Shown: positions 36,250-45,981, counted from the first letter of the stretch. The stretch: 64,000 nt of DNA from Paenibacillus sp. FSL H8-0548 (GCF_038630985.1 NZ_CP152049.1:5662501-5726500), one strand, 5' to 3'. A program made the numbers and translations. Notes: a model not told the origin generated them from the sequence alone.

Positions 36250-37686
36250 TTATTTCGTTAACATCCCTTGCATGCTTTTCGCATCAAAGTCCGGCATCGC
36301 TTCCGTCGTTACGTCTCCGCTTGCTCTCGCTTTATCCAGCGCCACATTATATCGCGCATTGACATCCTCGATCATCTTATCCAAGTCGCCGCCGCTGATC
36401 GTGTATTTAATAAATAGGTTTGAAAAGTCCGTTCCATCCACGGTTACTTTCGGGGAGATCGGCCAAATGCCATCATTTTCTGTCGGAAGGAAGCCTTCAA
36501 TGCCCGGAACTTCTGGTGTTTTGGACTTCGCAATAATGTCAGGAAGAAGGGATAATCCGTAACCACCCTCATAATACTTTTGCAGCACTTCATCGCTGTA
36601 CATATAATCTAAGAACTGCCAAGCTTCTTCTTTGTGTTTGGTCTGACTGCTAATCGAAAGCCATGGACCTGTTTTCCAGTAGCCCGCTACGCCCTTAATC
36701 TCGCCGTTAATCGTTGGTGGCAGCGCTGCGGCCCAGTTAATCTTCGCCGGGAACTGTTCTAGATACACATTCGTCTCAGCAGAAATAGAGAGGTACATGC
36801 CAATCTTTCCTTCGGCAAATTGAGCACGAAGCGGATCAATATCCATCGCCTCCACGCCCGGCAGCATGCTGCCATCGTCCTTCATTTGTTTGAATGCGGT
36901 CATAATGTCTGCAAAGCCGGAAAAATCATATTTGCCTGTTTTAAAATCGTAGCCATAGCCGCCAACCCCACTGAGCTCAGCGATCGAACGTGGCGCTTTC
37001 TCAAATGAGTTGTCTGCTCCTTTAAAGTTAATGGCAAAGCCGTAGGCTCCGGTATCCTGGCCAGCTTCAGTCAACTTTTTAGCCGTTTCTACCATTTCAT
37101 CCAACGTCGTAGGAGGGCCTGCAATGCCCGCTTTCTCAAATAAATCCACATTATAAATGAGTCTGCTTGAATACCCGTAGTTTGGAAGGGAATAAATTTG
37201 ACCATCCATCATATTGGATTTATCGATCAGCGCCCCTCCAAACTTAGCGTCCATCTCCGCATTCATGTAACCATTCAACGGTTCCAGATACCCTTTCTTG
37301 ACGAAAGGAATAAAGTTGCTTGGTGTGGTTCTAATAATGTCAGGTGCTTGCTTGCTCGAGAAGGCAATGTCCACGGACTGGTTATAGTTTTCAGACAGCC
37401 CTTTCACTTCTACTTCGATGTTGTTTTTATTTGTCTCGTTAAACCTTTGGACGACCTCCTGAATATAGGCCAAATCATGTCGATCCTCTGTCCAATAGTT
37501 TAGCTTCACCTTCGGTGCATCACTGGTTCCCTCGTTAACGGCTGCATTGGTGGACTGTGGCGATGTTTCGTTTGTCCCCTTAGGTGAATTCGTCGTATTA
37601 CCGCCACCTGAGGAGCATGCGCTCAACGTCAGAGCGAGAATGGTGCTTACCGTCAACATACTTGTTTTGTTCATTTTATTAAACAT
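36250..37686 (-). CDS. Family 1 extracellular sugar-binding lipoprotein (CUT1)
   Basis: The 478-residue protein has a signal peptide ending LSACSSGGG, a clear lipobox. The mature part reads VKLNYWTEDRHDLAYIQEVV at the start and contains EAWQFLDYMYSDEVLQKYYE near residue 375, typical of maltose/multiple-sugar binding proteins. ATG 37686 has AAGGGG upstream; ATG 37674 is an alternative. It lies directly downstream of the YesN-type regulator gene and upstream of the two permeases. Its sugar is not predictable, but the two-component pair in the same operon suggests induction by that sugar. Confidence 0.9.
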   Translation of the reverse strand: MFNKMNKTSMLTVSTILALTLSACSSGGGNTTNSPKGTNETSPQSTNAAVNEGTSDAPKVKLNYWTEDRHDLAYIQEVVQRFNETNKNNIEVEVKGLSENYNQSVDIAFSSKQAPDIIRTTPSNFIPFVKKGYLEPLNGYMNAEMDAKFGGALIDKSNMMDGQIYSLPNYGYSSRLIYNVDLFEKAGIAGPPTTLDEMVETAKKLTEAGQDTGAYGFAINFKGADNSFEKAPRSIAELSGVGGYGYDFKTGKYDFSGFADIMTAFKQMKDDGSMLPGVEAMDIDPLRAQFAEGKIGMYLSISAETNVYLEQFPAKINWAAALPPTINGEIKGVAGYWKTGPWLSISSQTKHKEEAWQFLDYMYSDEVLQKYYEGGYGLSLLPDIIAKSKTPEVPGIEGFLPTENDGIWPISPKVTVDGTDFSNLFIKYTISGGDLDKMIEDVNARYNVALDKARASGDVTTEAMPDFDAKSMQGMLTK

Positions 37687-37807
37687 GAATGCTTCAACCC
37701 CTTCGGCTTTTGTATAGCTGGTTATAGTAGTAATTATAATGAACAGGCACCAAAGACATAATGGGATAAACCGACTGAGAAGGGGGGGATTCCGACGATC
37801 TTCCTTT

Positions 37808-39418
37808 CTATTTTTGATAGGATTGCTTAAATTCTGAAGGAGTCAAACCGGTATTTTTCTTAAAAATTTCACTAAAGTATCGACGATCCTCATAACCAAT
37901 CTGAGCAGCGACCTCCTGCACCTGATGTCCTTTCATCAGCATTTGCTTAGCACGATCAATACGTTCATTCGTTACAAATTGCAGAAATGTTTGGCCCGTA
38001 ACCTTCTTGAATAAGTTACTGAAATAGCTGCTGCTAAGATGTACTAGCTTGGCACATTCATTCACAGACAAGTCCAAATGAAGATGACTGTTCACGTATT
38101 TAATTGCTTTATGTATAACTCGCTCTGCCTCGGTTGTTCTATACTTGTCCTGTAGATCACAGCCTTTTAAACAAAGCTGCTCAAGAGACTTTTGCAATTC
38201 CGACAGCGAAATGCGATTTTTCTTTTTATTGTCCTCGATGTCAGCCTTAAGTCCATTCAATTCATCTGCATGCAGCTTTTCCTCTAGCACTCTGAAAATG
38301 ATAAAAACGAGCTCATCATACATCATAATGAGGTGCTGAGGCTGTGGCAGGGGCTCCAGCTTGGCGCAATTCTCATAAATTTGCTGTAATACGCCTAGTG
38401 CCAGCTCTTGATTTCCGGAACGAAGGGCAAAAAGAAGCTCCTTCTCCTGATCCAAGGAATACGTACGCATATGCTGACCCATTTGTTCAAAATCACCATA
38501 TCGAAAAACCCCATTGCCGCCTGTATAAAAGTTATAGGACAAGGCACTAACCGCCTGCTGGTAGCCATGATGGATTTCTGAGATGAGGCTGATCTCAAGA
38601 CTAATCCCGATGGATACGGTATAACGGGAAAATTGTGCACAATGATTGCAGCAAATCTCAGCTAACATGCCTGGGTCCATAAGTCCTGTTGAATTATAGA
38701 TGACGACAAGGCGGTTCATGCTTTCTCTAAATACGACACCTTCTGTATAAGCAGCAATCGTCTCCTCCAAAATATTTTGCAGGGCAAAACGGGTTAACTC
38801 TATTTCACTAATGGGCAAGGCCTGAGTAGATTTGGAAAACCGATCGATCTCGACGACCATAATGATAAACCCTTCTCTTCTCATAGAAATCTCAAGAAAT
38901 CCCCATTTTTCTCTTGCACTTTCTTCACTTGATGAATGGCGAATAAGCAGGTTAAAATACTCTTGTCTTAAAAGCGGCTTGCTCTCTCTCACTCTAGCTT
39001 CCATTTCATAAATCCGTTTATGCTTGCTCCGCTCAATCTCGATTTCTTTGACTGCCTTAAGTACAACCTCTACAATATCCTCCAATGAAAAAGGCTTCGA
39101 TATAAAGTCAAAGGCTCCTAATCGAATAGCTTGCTGGGCATATGTAAATTCGGTAAAGCCGCTTAAGAGAATGACCTTGCATGACGGATGCGTTTCTATG
39201 ATGCTGCGCGTTAATTCGAGCCCGTCCATTACCGGCATCCGAATATCTGTTAATATAATATCCGGCTGAAGCTCCTGAGCCATCGTTAGCCCTTCTTCAC
39301 CGTCCAGAGCCGTACCTACAATTTCAATACCATAATCAGACCACGGAATCCCAAGAGATATACCATCAATAACCGTTACGATATCGTCCAATACAATCAT
39401 GCTAATCCGTTTCTCCAT
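37808..39418 (-). CDS. Response regulator, YesN type (receiver plus AraC DNA-binding domain)
   Basis: About 536 residues from ATG 39418 (GGGAGAG 6-8 nt upstream; an ATG two codons earlier is too close). The receiver domain has the acidic pair in IVLDDI, the phosphorylation Asp in QPDIILTDIRMPVMDG (about residue 58) and the Lys in FISKPF. The middle region of about 250 residues is a degenerate sensor-like spacer. The C-terminal AraC motifs are HLSSSYFSNLFKKVTG and AQIGYEDRRYFSEIFKKNTG. It overlaps the YesM-type kinase gene, its cognate partner, and precedes the sugar importer it should activate. Confidence 0.92.
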   Translation of the reverse strand: MEKRISMIVLDDIVTVIDGISLGIPWSDYGIEIVGTALDGEEGLTMAQELQPDIILTDIRMPVMDGLELTRSIIETHPSCKVILLSGFTEFTYAQQAIRLGAFDFISKPFSLEDIVEVVLKAVKEIEIERSKHKRIYEMEARVRESKPLLRQEYFNLLIRHSSSEESAREKWGFLEISMRREGFIIMVVEIDRFSKSTQALPISEIELTRFALQNILEETIAAYTEGVVFRESMNRLVVIYNSTGLMDPGMLAEICCNHCAQFSRYTVSIGISLEISLISEIHHGYQQAVSALSYNFYTGGNGVFRYGDFEQMGQHMRTYSLDQEKELLFALRSGNQELALGVLQQIYENCAKLEPLPQPQHLIMMYDELVFIIFRVLEEKLHADELNGLKADIEDNKKKNRISLSELQKSLEQLCLKGCDLQDKYRTTEAERVIHKAIKYVNSHLHLDLSVNECAKLVHLSSSYFSNLFKKVTGQTFLQFVTNERIDRAKQMLMKGHQVQEVAAQIGYEDRRYFSEIFKKNTGLTPSEFKQSYQK

Positions 39419-41189
39419 ACCCATCTCTCCCTTTCATGCTGATGATTAACTTTATCGTCGTTTTCTGATCTGGAATACTTTCAAAGAACATCTCTGAATC
39501 CTCGCCATAATAAAGCTGCAACCGATGATAAATATTGCGCAGCGCATACCCTGTCTTCTGAGTAGGGAACTGTAAGTTGCTCTTAATCTCGTCTACATTC
39601 ATGCCAACCCCATTATCCGCTACGACAATAATGAGCAGATCCATCATTTTCCTGATCGATATATCAATTTTCCCGCCTGATCTTCGATTTTTAAAACCAT
39701 GTAAAATAGAGTTTTCAACCAATGGCTGAAGAATTATTTTAAGAATGGTAATGTCAACAATGAAATCATCGCCTACATCCACCACCACATCATAGTCAAA
39801 TAGATTCGTATAGCATTTTTTTTGAATAAATAAGTATTGCTTCACATGCTCGATTTCTTTCTCCAATGTAGTGAATTCAAATCCATTATTTAAACCAAGC
39901 TGGAACATACGGGATAAAGAAAGCACCATTTCCTTGACATCCTCCGATTGATTAAGTTGTGCTTTCCAATAAATTGTATTTAATGTGTTATATAGAAAGT
40001 GCGGATCGATTTGCGCTTGCAGTGCTTTAATCTCCGCCTTTCGCTTCCTGATCTCGATCTCTTCTGTTTCCTTGATGGAGAGTGCTAATTCCTCCAGCAT
40101 ACTATTGAATTTTCTTCCGACCTGAGCAACCTCGTCCTGAAATTCACTTTCAAAACGAACAGTTAAATCATTCGTATGCTCAACCCTTATCATTAGATTT
40201 CGGAGCGTTATCAAGGGGCGCAGCAAAAAGCCTGTCAGTATATTCGAATAAATCATGGCAAGCAGCAGACAAGCAATCATAATTAAAATGGATACCCACT
40301 TGATTAAACGAATTTGCTTCAGCAGATCTGCTTTGGATTGAATATTGAGCAAATTCCAATCCTCAGCCAAAGACAAGCTTGCATAATTGACCAAATAGTC
40401 GCTCTTATTTACTTTGTATTCAAAACGACCCTTTAAATCCTGATTAATCTGGGTAATAAACTGCTGCTGATTGACAATGTCAGACGGCCTGGACATCGAT
40501 GAAAATACAGGAATCCCCTTATCGGTCATGAGATAAAATTGTTGAGTTGTTTCTTCTATATTTTTCATAATCATATCAATCAGCGTACTTTCTTTAATAT
40601 TTACAATAATGTAAATATCGCTATTCTGATGATCCTCCATAAGCGGTTGCATGACTAACGTAATCACTTTATCCTTTCCACGAAAAAAAAGATCCTCATG
40701 TCCTTCTATCCAAATGGCATGCTGATATTCTTTAATGAGGGTATACATTTCGGTATCAAAAAAAGAGTTCTCTTTTAAACGCACATAATTAGTCGGATAA
40801 AACTCACCTATAGCAGTTGTGATCAGAATAGACTGGACTGCAGGCTCCAAGGCTTGAATTTGGGAAAATGGCGATTGGATCGAAGACAGCAGCTGATAAT
40901 AGCTTTGCGAATCTCCAGAGGATACATTTTTCACAATCTCTTTAAAGGAATCGCTGATCGTCAAGGTCATGACCGAAACAATAATTTGCCGCAGCTTCTC
41001 ATCAAATACTTGAGCTGATTTATTCAAGCTGTTTTGGCTTAATTCTGAAGCGTTTCTCTTCAGTACCGCTGCTGCAATAACATAAGTCATCGTCCCCGTG
41101 ACGCTTATCGCTAACGTAATTAAAATGACAAACGAGAGCCAAATCCGCTTCTTATAAGATAATTGATGCAACCAGTTCCTGAAATTCAA
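39402..41189 (-). CDS. Sensor histidine kinase, YesM type
   Basis: The 595-residue protein has membrane helices at about residues 17-40 and 290-315 (WVSILIMIACLLLAMIYSNI) flanking an extracytoplasmic sensor. A HAMP segment follows, then the phospho-acceptor motif ALQAQIDPHFLYNTLNTIYW (about 390-409) and the ATPase N and G boxes (QPLVENSILHGF and VVADNGVGM). It phosphorylates the YesN-type regulator encoded by the overlapping downstream gene. Kinase, regulator, binding protein and two permeases form one sugar-responsive operon. Confidence 0.92.
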   Translation of the reverse strand: MNFRNWLHQLSYKKRIWLSFVILITLAISVTGTMTYVIAAAVLKRNASELSQNSLNKSAQVFDEKLRQIIVSVMTLTISDSFKEIVKNVSSGDSQSYYQLLSSIQSPFSQIQALEPAVQSILITTAIGEFYPTNYVRLKENSFFDTEMYTLIKEYQHAIWIEGHEDLFFRGKDKVITLVMQPLMEDHQNSDIYIIVNIKESTLIDMIMKNIEETTQQFYLMTDKGIPVFSSMSRPSDIVNQQQFITQINQDLKGRFEYKVNKSDYLVNYASLSLAEDWNLLNIQSKADLLKQIRLIKWVSILIMIACLLLAMIYSNILTGFLLRPLITLRNLMIRVEHTNDLTVRFESEFQDEVAQVGRKFNSMLEELALSIKETEEIEIRKRKAEIKALQAQIDPHFLYNTLNTIYWKAQLNQSEDVKEMVLSLSRMFQLGLNNGFEFTTLEKEIEHVKQYLFIQKKCYTNLFDYDVVVDVGDDFIVDITILKIILQPLVENSILHGFKNRRSGGKIDISIRKMMDLLIIVVADNGVGMNVDEIKSNLQFPTQKTGYALRNIYHRLQLYYGEDSEMFFESIPDQKTTIKLIISMKGRDGYGETD

Positions 41190-41270
41190 ATATTTATCCC
41201 CCCATGTTTTTGGTGCTCTCTCTCTAAAAAATATATCGTTGCTAACTATTACTTATATAGTATACAAAAT

Positions 41271-41300
41271 ACGCCTCGATCTTAACTAGCATCGAGACGT
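41271..41300. terminator. Intrinsic terminator of GH3 gene
   Basis: ACGCCTCGAT (41271-41280) pairs with ATCGAGACGT (41291-41300), 9 of 10 positions, with T-rich sequence on both sides (on the minus strand ATTTTGTATA). It lies 12 bp past the GH3 stop. Confidence 0.75.
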
Positions 41301-41311
41301 ATTTTTAATAA

Positions 41312-44125
41312 TTAATTTATCAATTGTGCTACAGTCGAAAGGTCAAAAATATCAATTTTATTATCGTTATTCACGTCTGCCAGCTTAAACTCCGCCCAGT
41401 CTGCGCTTTGGTCGGTTTTGCCATAGGCTGCAGCAACGATGCCTAGATCACCAATGGATATCTTGCCATCACCATTTAGATCACCTTTAGTATAACCAAT
41501 AGCTACACTTTGAGAGACGTTCGCTATCGGTGTTTCAACACCATTTCCATCAGCTAAAACAATGTTGGTAAGCGTAACATTTGCAGATACGGTTTGTGGA
41601 TTAGCCTTCGCTTTAAGCTCCACGCTTAATAGATCGCCATCCGTTTTTATCTCATTTCCTGCACCTAGGCTTGCGAGTATAATCCGTACTTTGCCTGGCG
41701 CCTTTACCTCTTTACTAACCACTTGCAGGCCTGTTTTTAATGACTTTGCATCCATAAATTCTACTTGAGTTGGATCAAAATTAAGCGTAACCTCCTGTGC
41801 AAAAACATTTTGGGTTACATTTTGCAAACCAAAATTCAAGGTGAATGCTTTGCCAGCCGGTACGGCTGCTGCCCCGGTCAAAGTAGCGCTTAATGTCGGT
41901 GCACTTGCATCCGTCACGGTGATCGCGCCCGTCATCGTAATATTGTTTGATGCATTTCCTACATACACATCGTACTTCCCTTCTGGTGTCGTCCACTTGT
42001 CTGCATCCGCATCCCAGACAGAGATCGGATGGTTCGACGCTGATGGATCAATCGTAACCGTAACCTGCTTCTCCTCGCCTGGAGCAAGCATTACCTTCTT
42101 GAAACCTACCAGACGTTTCGGAGGCTGATTCGCTGATTCAGGCAAACCTAAGTAAACTTGAGGCACCTCGGCACCTGCAACGTTTCCAGTATTCTTCACG
42201 GAGAATGATACGTCGAACGGCTTGATCCCATCGGAAATCGTCTGCGAAATGGCGAGTTTAGAAATTTCGAAATTAGTATAGGACAGGCCATAACCGAAAG
42301 CAAACACCGGGTCGATGCCTTGGGCGTCGTACCAGCGGTAGCCCATTTCAAGACCTTCGCTGTACGTCGCTGTCAACGGCAGGGGACCTGCTCCGTCGGG
42401 GTCAATCCCCGGCCACTGCGCAGGCGTGGCGGTTGCGGCTTCCCGCTCCTGGGTCGGGAACGAGATTGGTAGCTTGCCGGAGGGATTGACGATCCCCAGC
42501 AGCAGATTGGCGACAATGTTGCCGTCCTCCTGCCCTGGATACCAGGCCTCAAGAACCGCCGGCACCTTGTCGAGCCACGGAAGCAGCACCGGGCCGCCGT
42601 TCTTGAGGACGACGACGGTGTTCGGGTTGGCTGCAGCCACGGCCGCCACCAGTGCATCCTGGTTCACTCCGTCCGTAACCGGCAGCGCGAGTGAAGAGCG
42701 GTCGACTCCCTCACGGGAGATATCGCCGACCATTACCACGGCAACATCAGACTGCGCAGCCAGCGCCGCGGCCTCCGCGATGTTGCTGGCGTTGTTATAC
42801 GTGACCGTGGCGTCGGAGCCCAGCGCCTGGAGCGCGTTGTTCAGGCCCTGCTCGGGCGTCACGGTATAGGGCGCGGTCACGACGATCGCATTCGAGGGTC
42901 CCTGCGAGTTGAACTTCGCCGCGCCGGCGAACGTCGGGGTCCCGATGAGTGCGACCGATTTGAGTGAGGCAGCCTTCAACGGCAGTGTGCTGTGGTCATT
43001 CTTCAATAGGACGCTGCCCTGTTCCCCGATTTCCTGGATCCGCCGCCCGTTGGTCTCGAAGTCGATTGGGCTCAGGCTGTTGATAGGGTCGTCGAACTGC
43101 CCCAGCTCGAACATCACGGTGAACCTCCGGTCGAGCTGCTTGTCGATATCGGCGACAGTCAGCACACCCGTATCCAAAGCTGCGTTGATCAGCTCAGGGG
43201 TAAACCAGCGGGGGCTGGCGAACTCGAGGTCGAGGCCAGCCTTGATAGCCGGTGCCGTGCTGTGTGTTGCCCCACGGTCGGACATGACATAGCCCTTGAA
43301 TCCCAGGTCATCGCGCAGCCAATCGTTCAGCAGCTCAGAGCTTTCGCAGGCGTACACGCCGTTCAAGTGCGGGTAGGAACACATGACTGATGCGAGGTTG
43401 GCTTCTTGAATCGTCATTTCGAACGGCAGCAGGTATAGCTCATGCATGGTTCGGTCGTCGACGATGGTGTCCATGGTCTGGCGGCTGGTCTCCTGCTCGT
43501 TGGCCGCAAAGTGCTTGGCGACGGACTGTACCCCGTGTGCCTGCACGGCGTTGACCTGGGCGACAGCCATAACTCCCGCGAGGTAAGGATCTTCACCAAA
43601 GTACTCAAAATTGCGTCCGGCGTTCGCAACCCGGCCCAGGTTGATGCCTGGAGTGAGCAACACGTTGTGCGCGCTAGCACGGGTTTCCTCCCCGATGATG
43701 TCGCCCCACGCCCATGAGACGGCCGGGTCGAACGATGAGGCGACAGTCAGAGCACTGGTCAGACCCGTTGAAGTCGGTGCCACAGCGCAGTCACCACCGC
43801 CAAAGGGACCGTTGGTCATCCGGAGAGTGGGGATGGCAAGCTCAGGGATCCCTTCAACGTGGCGCCCCTGCGAGGAAAAACCGCAGCCGGGGATGTTGGT
43901 GTTTGCCACCGGCTTCATGGCAATCTGCTGAATCTTCTGATCGAGGCTCATCGCGTCGATAAGCAGGTCAGAACGTACCTCGGGCGTAAGTGAGGTGTTC
44001 ATCCAAGGCAATGTATCCGGCTGTGCTGTATCAGCGCTGGCAGCGCCGACAGCGAGTGACAAGCTCATAGATACAACAAGAAATGCTAATGCAATTTTTT
44101 TCGAATAATATGATACCGATTTCAA
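41312..44125 (-). CDS. Secreted GH3-family beta-glycosidase with C-terminal cohesin and dockerin
   Basis: About 937 residues from TTG 44125, chosen because AGGAG lies 8 nt upstream; the earlier GTG at 44134 overlaps that ribosome site. A signal peptide (to about residue 30, ending AVGAASA) is followed by a GH3 catalytic region with VQSVAKHFAANEQETSRQT, substrate-binding KH, and the nucleophile Asp (about D283) in GYVMSDRGATHS. The second GH3 domain and a fibronectin-like domain follow. A cohesin-like domain spans about 744-877, and a two-repeat type I-like dockerin about 878-937 (GDLNGDGKISIGDLG and ADVNNDNKIDIFDLS, complete calcium loops). The neighbouring gene encodes an SLH-anchored cohesin. 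The catalytic part is much GC-richer than both ends, suggesting a horizontally acquired core. Substrate may be a beta-glucoside, beta-xyloside or similar. Confidence 0.88.
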   Translation of the reverse strand: MKSVSYYSKKIALAFLVVSMSLSLAVGAASADTAQPDTLPWMNTSLTPEVRSDLLIDAMSLDQKIQQIAMKPVANTNIPGCGFSSQGRHVEGIPELAIPTLRMTNGPFGGGDCAVAPTSTGLTSALTVASSFDPAVSWAWGDIIGEETRASAHNVLLTPGINLGRVANAGRNFEYFGEDPYLAGVMAVAQVNAVQAHGVQSVAKHFAANEQETSRQTMDTIVDDRTMHELYLLPFEMTIQEANLASVMCSYPHLNGVYACESSELLNDWLRDDLGFKGYVMSDRGATHSTAPAIKAGLDLEFASPRWFTPELINAALDTGVLTVADIDKQLDRRFTVMFELGQFDDPINSLSPIDFETNGRRIQEIGEQGSVLLKNDHSTLPLKAASLKSVALIGTPTFAGAAKFNSQGPSNAIVVTAPYTVTPEQGLNNALQALGSDATVTYNNASNIAEAAALAAQSDVAVVMVGDISREGVDRSSLALPVTDGVNQDALVAAVAAANPNTVVVLKNGGPVLLPWLDKVPAVLEAWYPGQEDGNIVANLLLGIVNPSGKLPISFPTQEREAATATPAQWPGIDPDGAGPLPLTATYSEGLEMGYRWYDAQGIDPVFAFGYGLSYTNFEISKLAISQTISDGIKPFDVSFSVKNTGNVAGAEVPQVYLGLPESANQPPKRLVGFKKVMLAPGEEKQVTVTIDPSASNHPISVWDADADKWTTPEGKYDVYVGNASNNITMTGAITVTDASAPTLSATLTGAAAVPAGKAFTLNFGLQNVTQNVFAQEVTLNFDPTQVEFMDAKSLKTGLQVVSKEVKAPGKVRIILASLGAGNEIKTDGDLLSVELKAKANPQTVSANVTLTNIVLADGNGVETPIANVSQSVAIGYTKGDLNGDGKISIGDLGIVAAAYGKTDQSADWAEFKLADVNNDNKIDIFDLSTVAQLIN

Positions 44126-44256
44126 ATCAATCACTCCTCATAGTAATTTCGCCTCAAGGCTTATGCCTTGGCAGATGTGATAAGGGTTTCCTCATTCCTC
44201 CAAATACAGCTTTCTAGCGCACCGCTTACTTGGGATCATAGAAAGCGAATTTTCTA

Positions 44257-45981
44257 TTACTCATGCAAATAGTTATAAATGTTATACATCAAAACAGCTG
44301 CTTGAGCTCTATTCGTCGTCCCTTTAGGCTGAATTGCGTTTCCATCGCCTTGAACCAGTCCTAGCTGAACCAAAGCAGCCACACTTTCAACTGCATAATC
44401 AGCTATTTTGGCACGATCATTAAACTTACTTAACTGTTCTTGATTAGAATCCATTGAAAGCTGTTTGGCGATCCGAAGCGTACGCTCGGTTAACACCATC
44501 ATGTCTTCTCTTGTGATTGACTCATGAGGCATAAATAAATTATTGCCTTTGCCTTCTGCGATGCCGAGTCCCCTGGCAATTCTCAACGCATCACTGTAAT
44601 AATCGCTCTCTTTTACGTCCGCGAATTGATTTCCCATTCCTTGACTTGCGTCGAGCTCCAACGTCCGCATTAACAACACTAAAAAGTCGGCGCGTGTAAC
44701 GGACTTACGCGGGGCAAATAGCTTGTCCGAGATACCGTTTATAATCCCTTTGGATGCCAGCACCTCAATTTTTTTTTTGGCCCAATCTAAAGAAGCAATA
44801 TCGTCAAACGTTTTTTGGATATAGGCTACTGCATACTTGCTAAGGTGAGTAGTTGTAAAAACGACTGTACCCGTTTTCGCATCATACCTGCCGTTTGGAA
44901 CAGGAATTACTTGACCCTCTTCGGATACATACCATATAACGATATGCTCAGTGTTTTTTAATTCCTCTGCATTTGGCGCATAAGGTATGCTAACCGTCAC
45001 TGGGGCAAGCGGATTACTCCAAGAGATTTTTTTATCACCCGTATAAAGGCTTATATCCAAAATAGGATGATCCCCAATTTGGTTCTGTATCGCTTTGTCC
45101 AGCCCGCTCATATCGGCTTTTGCAATTCTTAATCGAACGCTGCCACCAGCTATTTCACCGGCCTTAAACATTTTATTCGAAATGAGTACCGTCCCAAGCG
45201 GTGAAATTACTTCAACTTGAACGTTATCCCCATTACCCGCGAAAGCTGCTGTCGGCAATTCCAATTCATAGGCTGTTGCACCTGGCACTTCCTTGATCCT
45301 GACTTGTATTTTCTTTACTCCTTTTTCATTGGAAGCCACTTGTTCAATTGCCTTATCCAATAAGGCTTGATTTACGACTGCAGTTGCCGTTTTCGTTGTA
45401 GAATCCAGCTTCGCGTCCAGCGTAATGATTCCTTGAACTGATTGATCAGGAGGATTAACAACCGTCCCCGTACCTCCAGGGTTAGAACCGCCTGAGCTTT
45501 CAGTACTAATCGTTACAGTTGCTTTCATACTTGGTGTATATTTATTACCAGCTAATTGGCTGTCCACAAGCTGAATGTTATTCAGCTGGAGTGCAGCGCT
45601 TCCTGTTTTGATCGCTTTGAACGTTATCGTAGCTAGATTTAAAGCACCACTCTCGCCCGCTACTTTGTGCAGCTTAGTACTTGCGAATCGCAGATGATTG
45701 CCTTCAATTAGAGGAGTGATTGAAAACCCATCTGAAAGGCCTCCTTTAACCCCTTTATATTCCAGCATAGCCTGATCAAAATCGAGACTGATCTCATATC
45801 CATAAACATCTGTTAGATTATTTCCAGCAACGGTAATTTGAATTTCACTGCCTAGCGTTACTTCATTTTTAGTTGAGGTCAAAGCAAAGGAAGGCCCCCC
45901 ATCGGCATACGCATTGAAAGGAGGCAAACATACAAAACATATTAATAATGATAAGCTGAGCAAAAATAATTTCCGTCCCAT
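44257..45981 (-). CDS. SLH-anchored single-cohesin surface protein (anchoring-scaffoldin-like)
   Basis: About 574 residues from ATG 45981 (GGGAGG 10 nt upstream; the frame is open to 45999). A signal peptide is followed by one cohesin-like domain (about 31-159; NEVTLGSEIQITVAGNN, YGYEISLDFDQAMLEYKG, LNLATITFKAI). Then come a Gly/Pro linker, a beta-rich linker domain ending HLSKYAVAYI, and three SLH repeats (about 390-574; TRAD/TRED/NRAQ motifs) that attach to cell-wall polymer. The linker plus SLH tail resembles that of the giant lyase at 15032. Single-cohesin SLH proteins in clostridia (for example OlpA-type) hold one dockerin enzyme at the surface. The dockerin-bearing GH3 gene 123 bp downstream is the obvious candidate partner. 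Confidence 0.85.
   Translation of the reverse strand: MGRKLFLLSLSLLICFVCLPPFNAYADGGPSFALTSTKNEVTLGSEIQITVAGNNLTDVYGYEISLDFDQAMLEYKGVKGGLSDGFSITPLIEGNHLRFASTKLHKVAGESGALNLATITFKAIKTGSAALQLNNIQLVDSQLAGNKYTPSMKATVTISTESSGGSNPGGTGTVVNPPDQSVQGIITLDAKLDSTTKTATAVVNQALLDKAIEQVASNEKGVKKIQVRIKEVPGATAYELELPTAAFAGNGDNVQVEVISPLGTVLISNKMFKAGEIAGGSVRLRIAKADMSGLDKAIQNQIGDHPILDISLYTGDKKISWSNPLAPVTVSIPYAPNAEELKNTEHIVIWYVSEEGQVIPVPNGRYDAKTGTVVFTTTHLSKYAVAYIQKTFDDIASLDWAKKKIEVLASKGIINGISDKLFAPRKSVTRADFLVLLMRTLELDASQGMGNQFADVKESDYYSDALRIARGLGIAEGKGNNLFMPHESITREDMMVLTERTLRIAKQLSMDSNQEQLSKFNDRAKIADYAVESVAALVQLGLVQGDGNAIQPKGTTNRAQAAVLMYNIYNYLHE

Noticed and set aside
42426..42869. 147-codon plus-strand frame in the GH3 region
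   Set aside because: Long antisense frames are expected in GC-rich coding sequence; composition is low-complexity Ser/Ala/Thr and no start signal is present.
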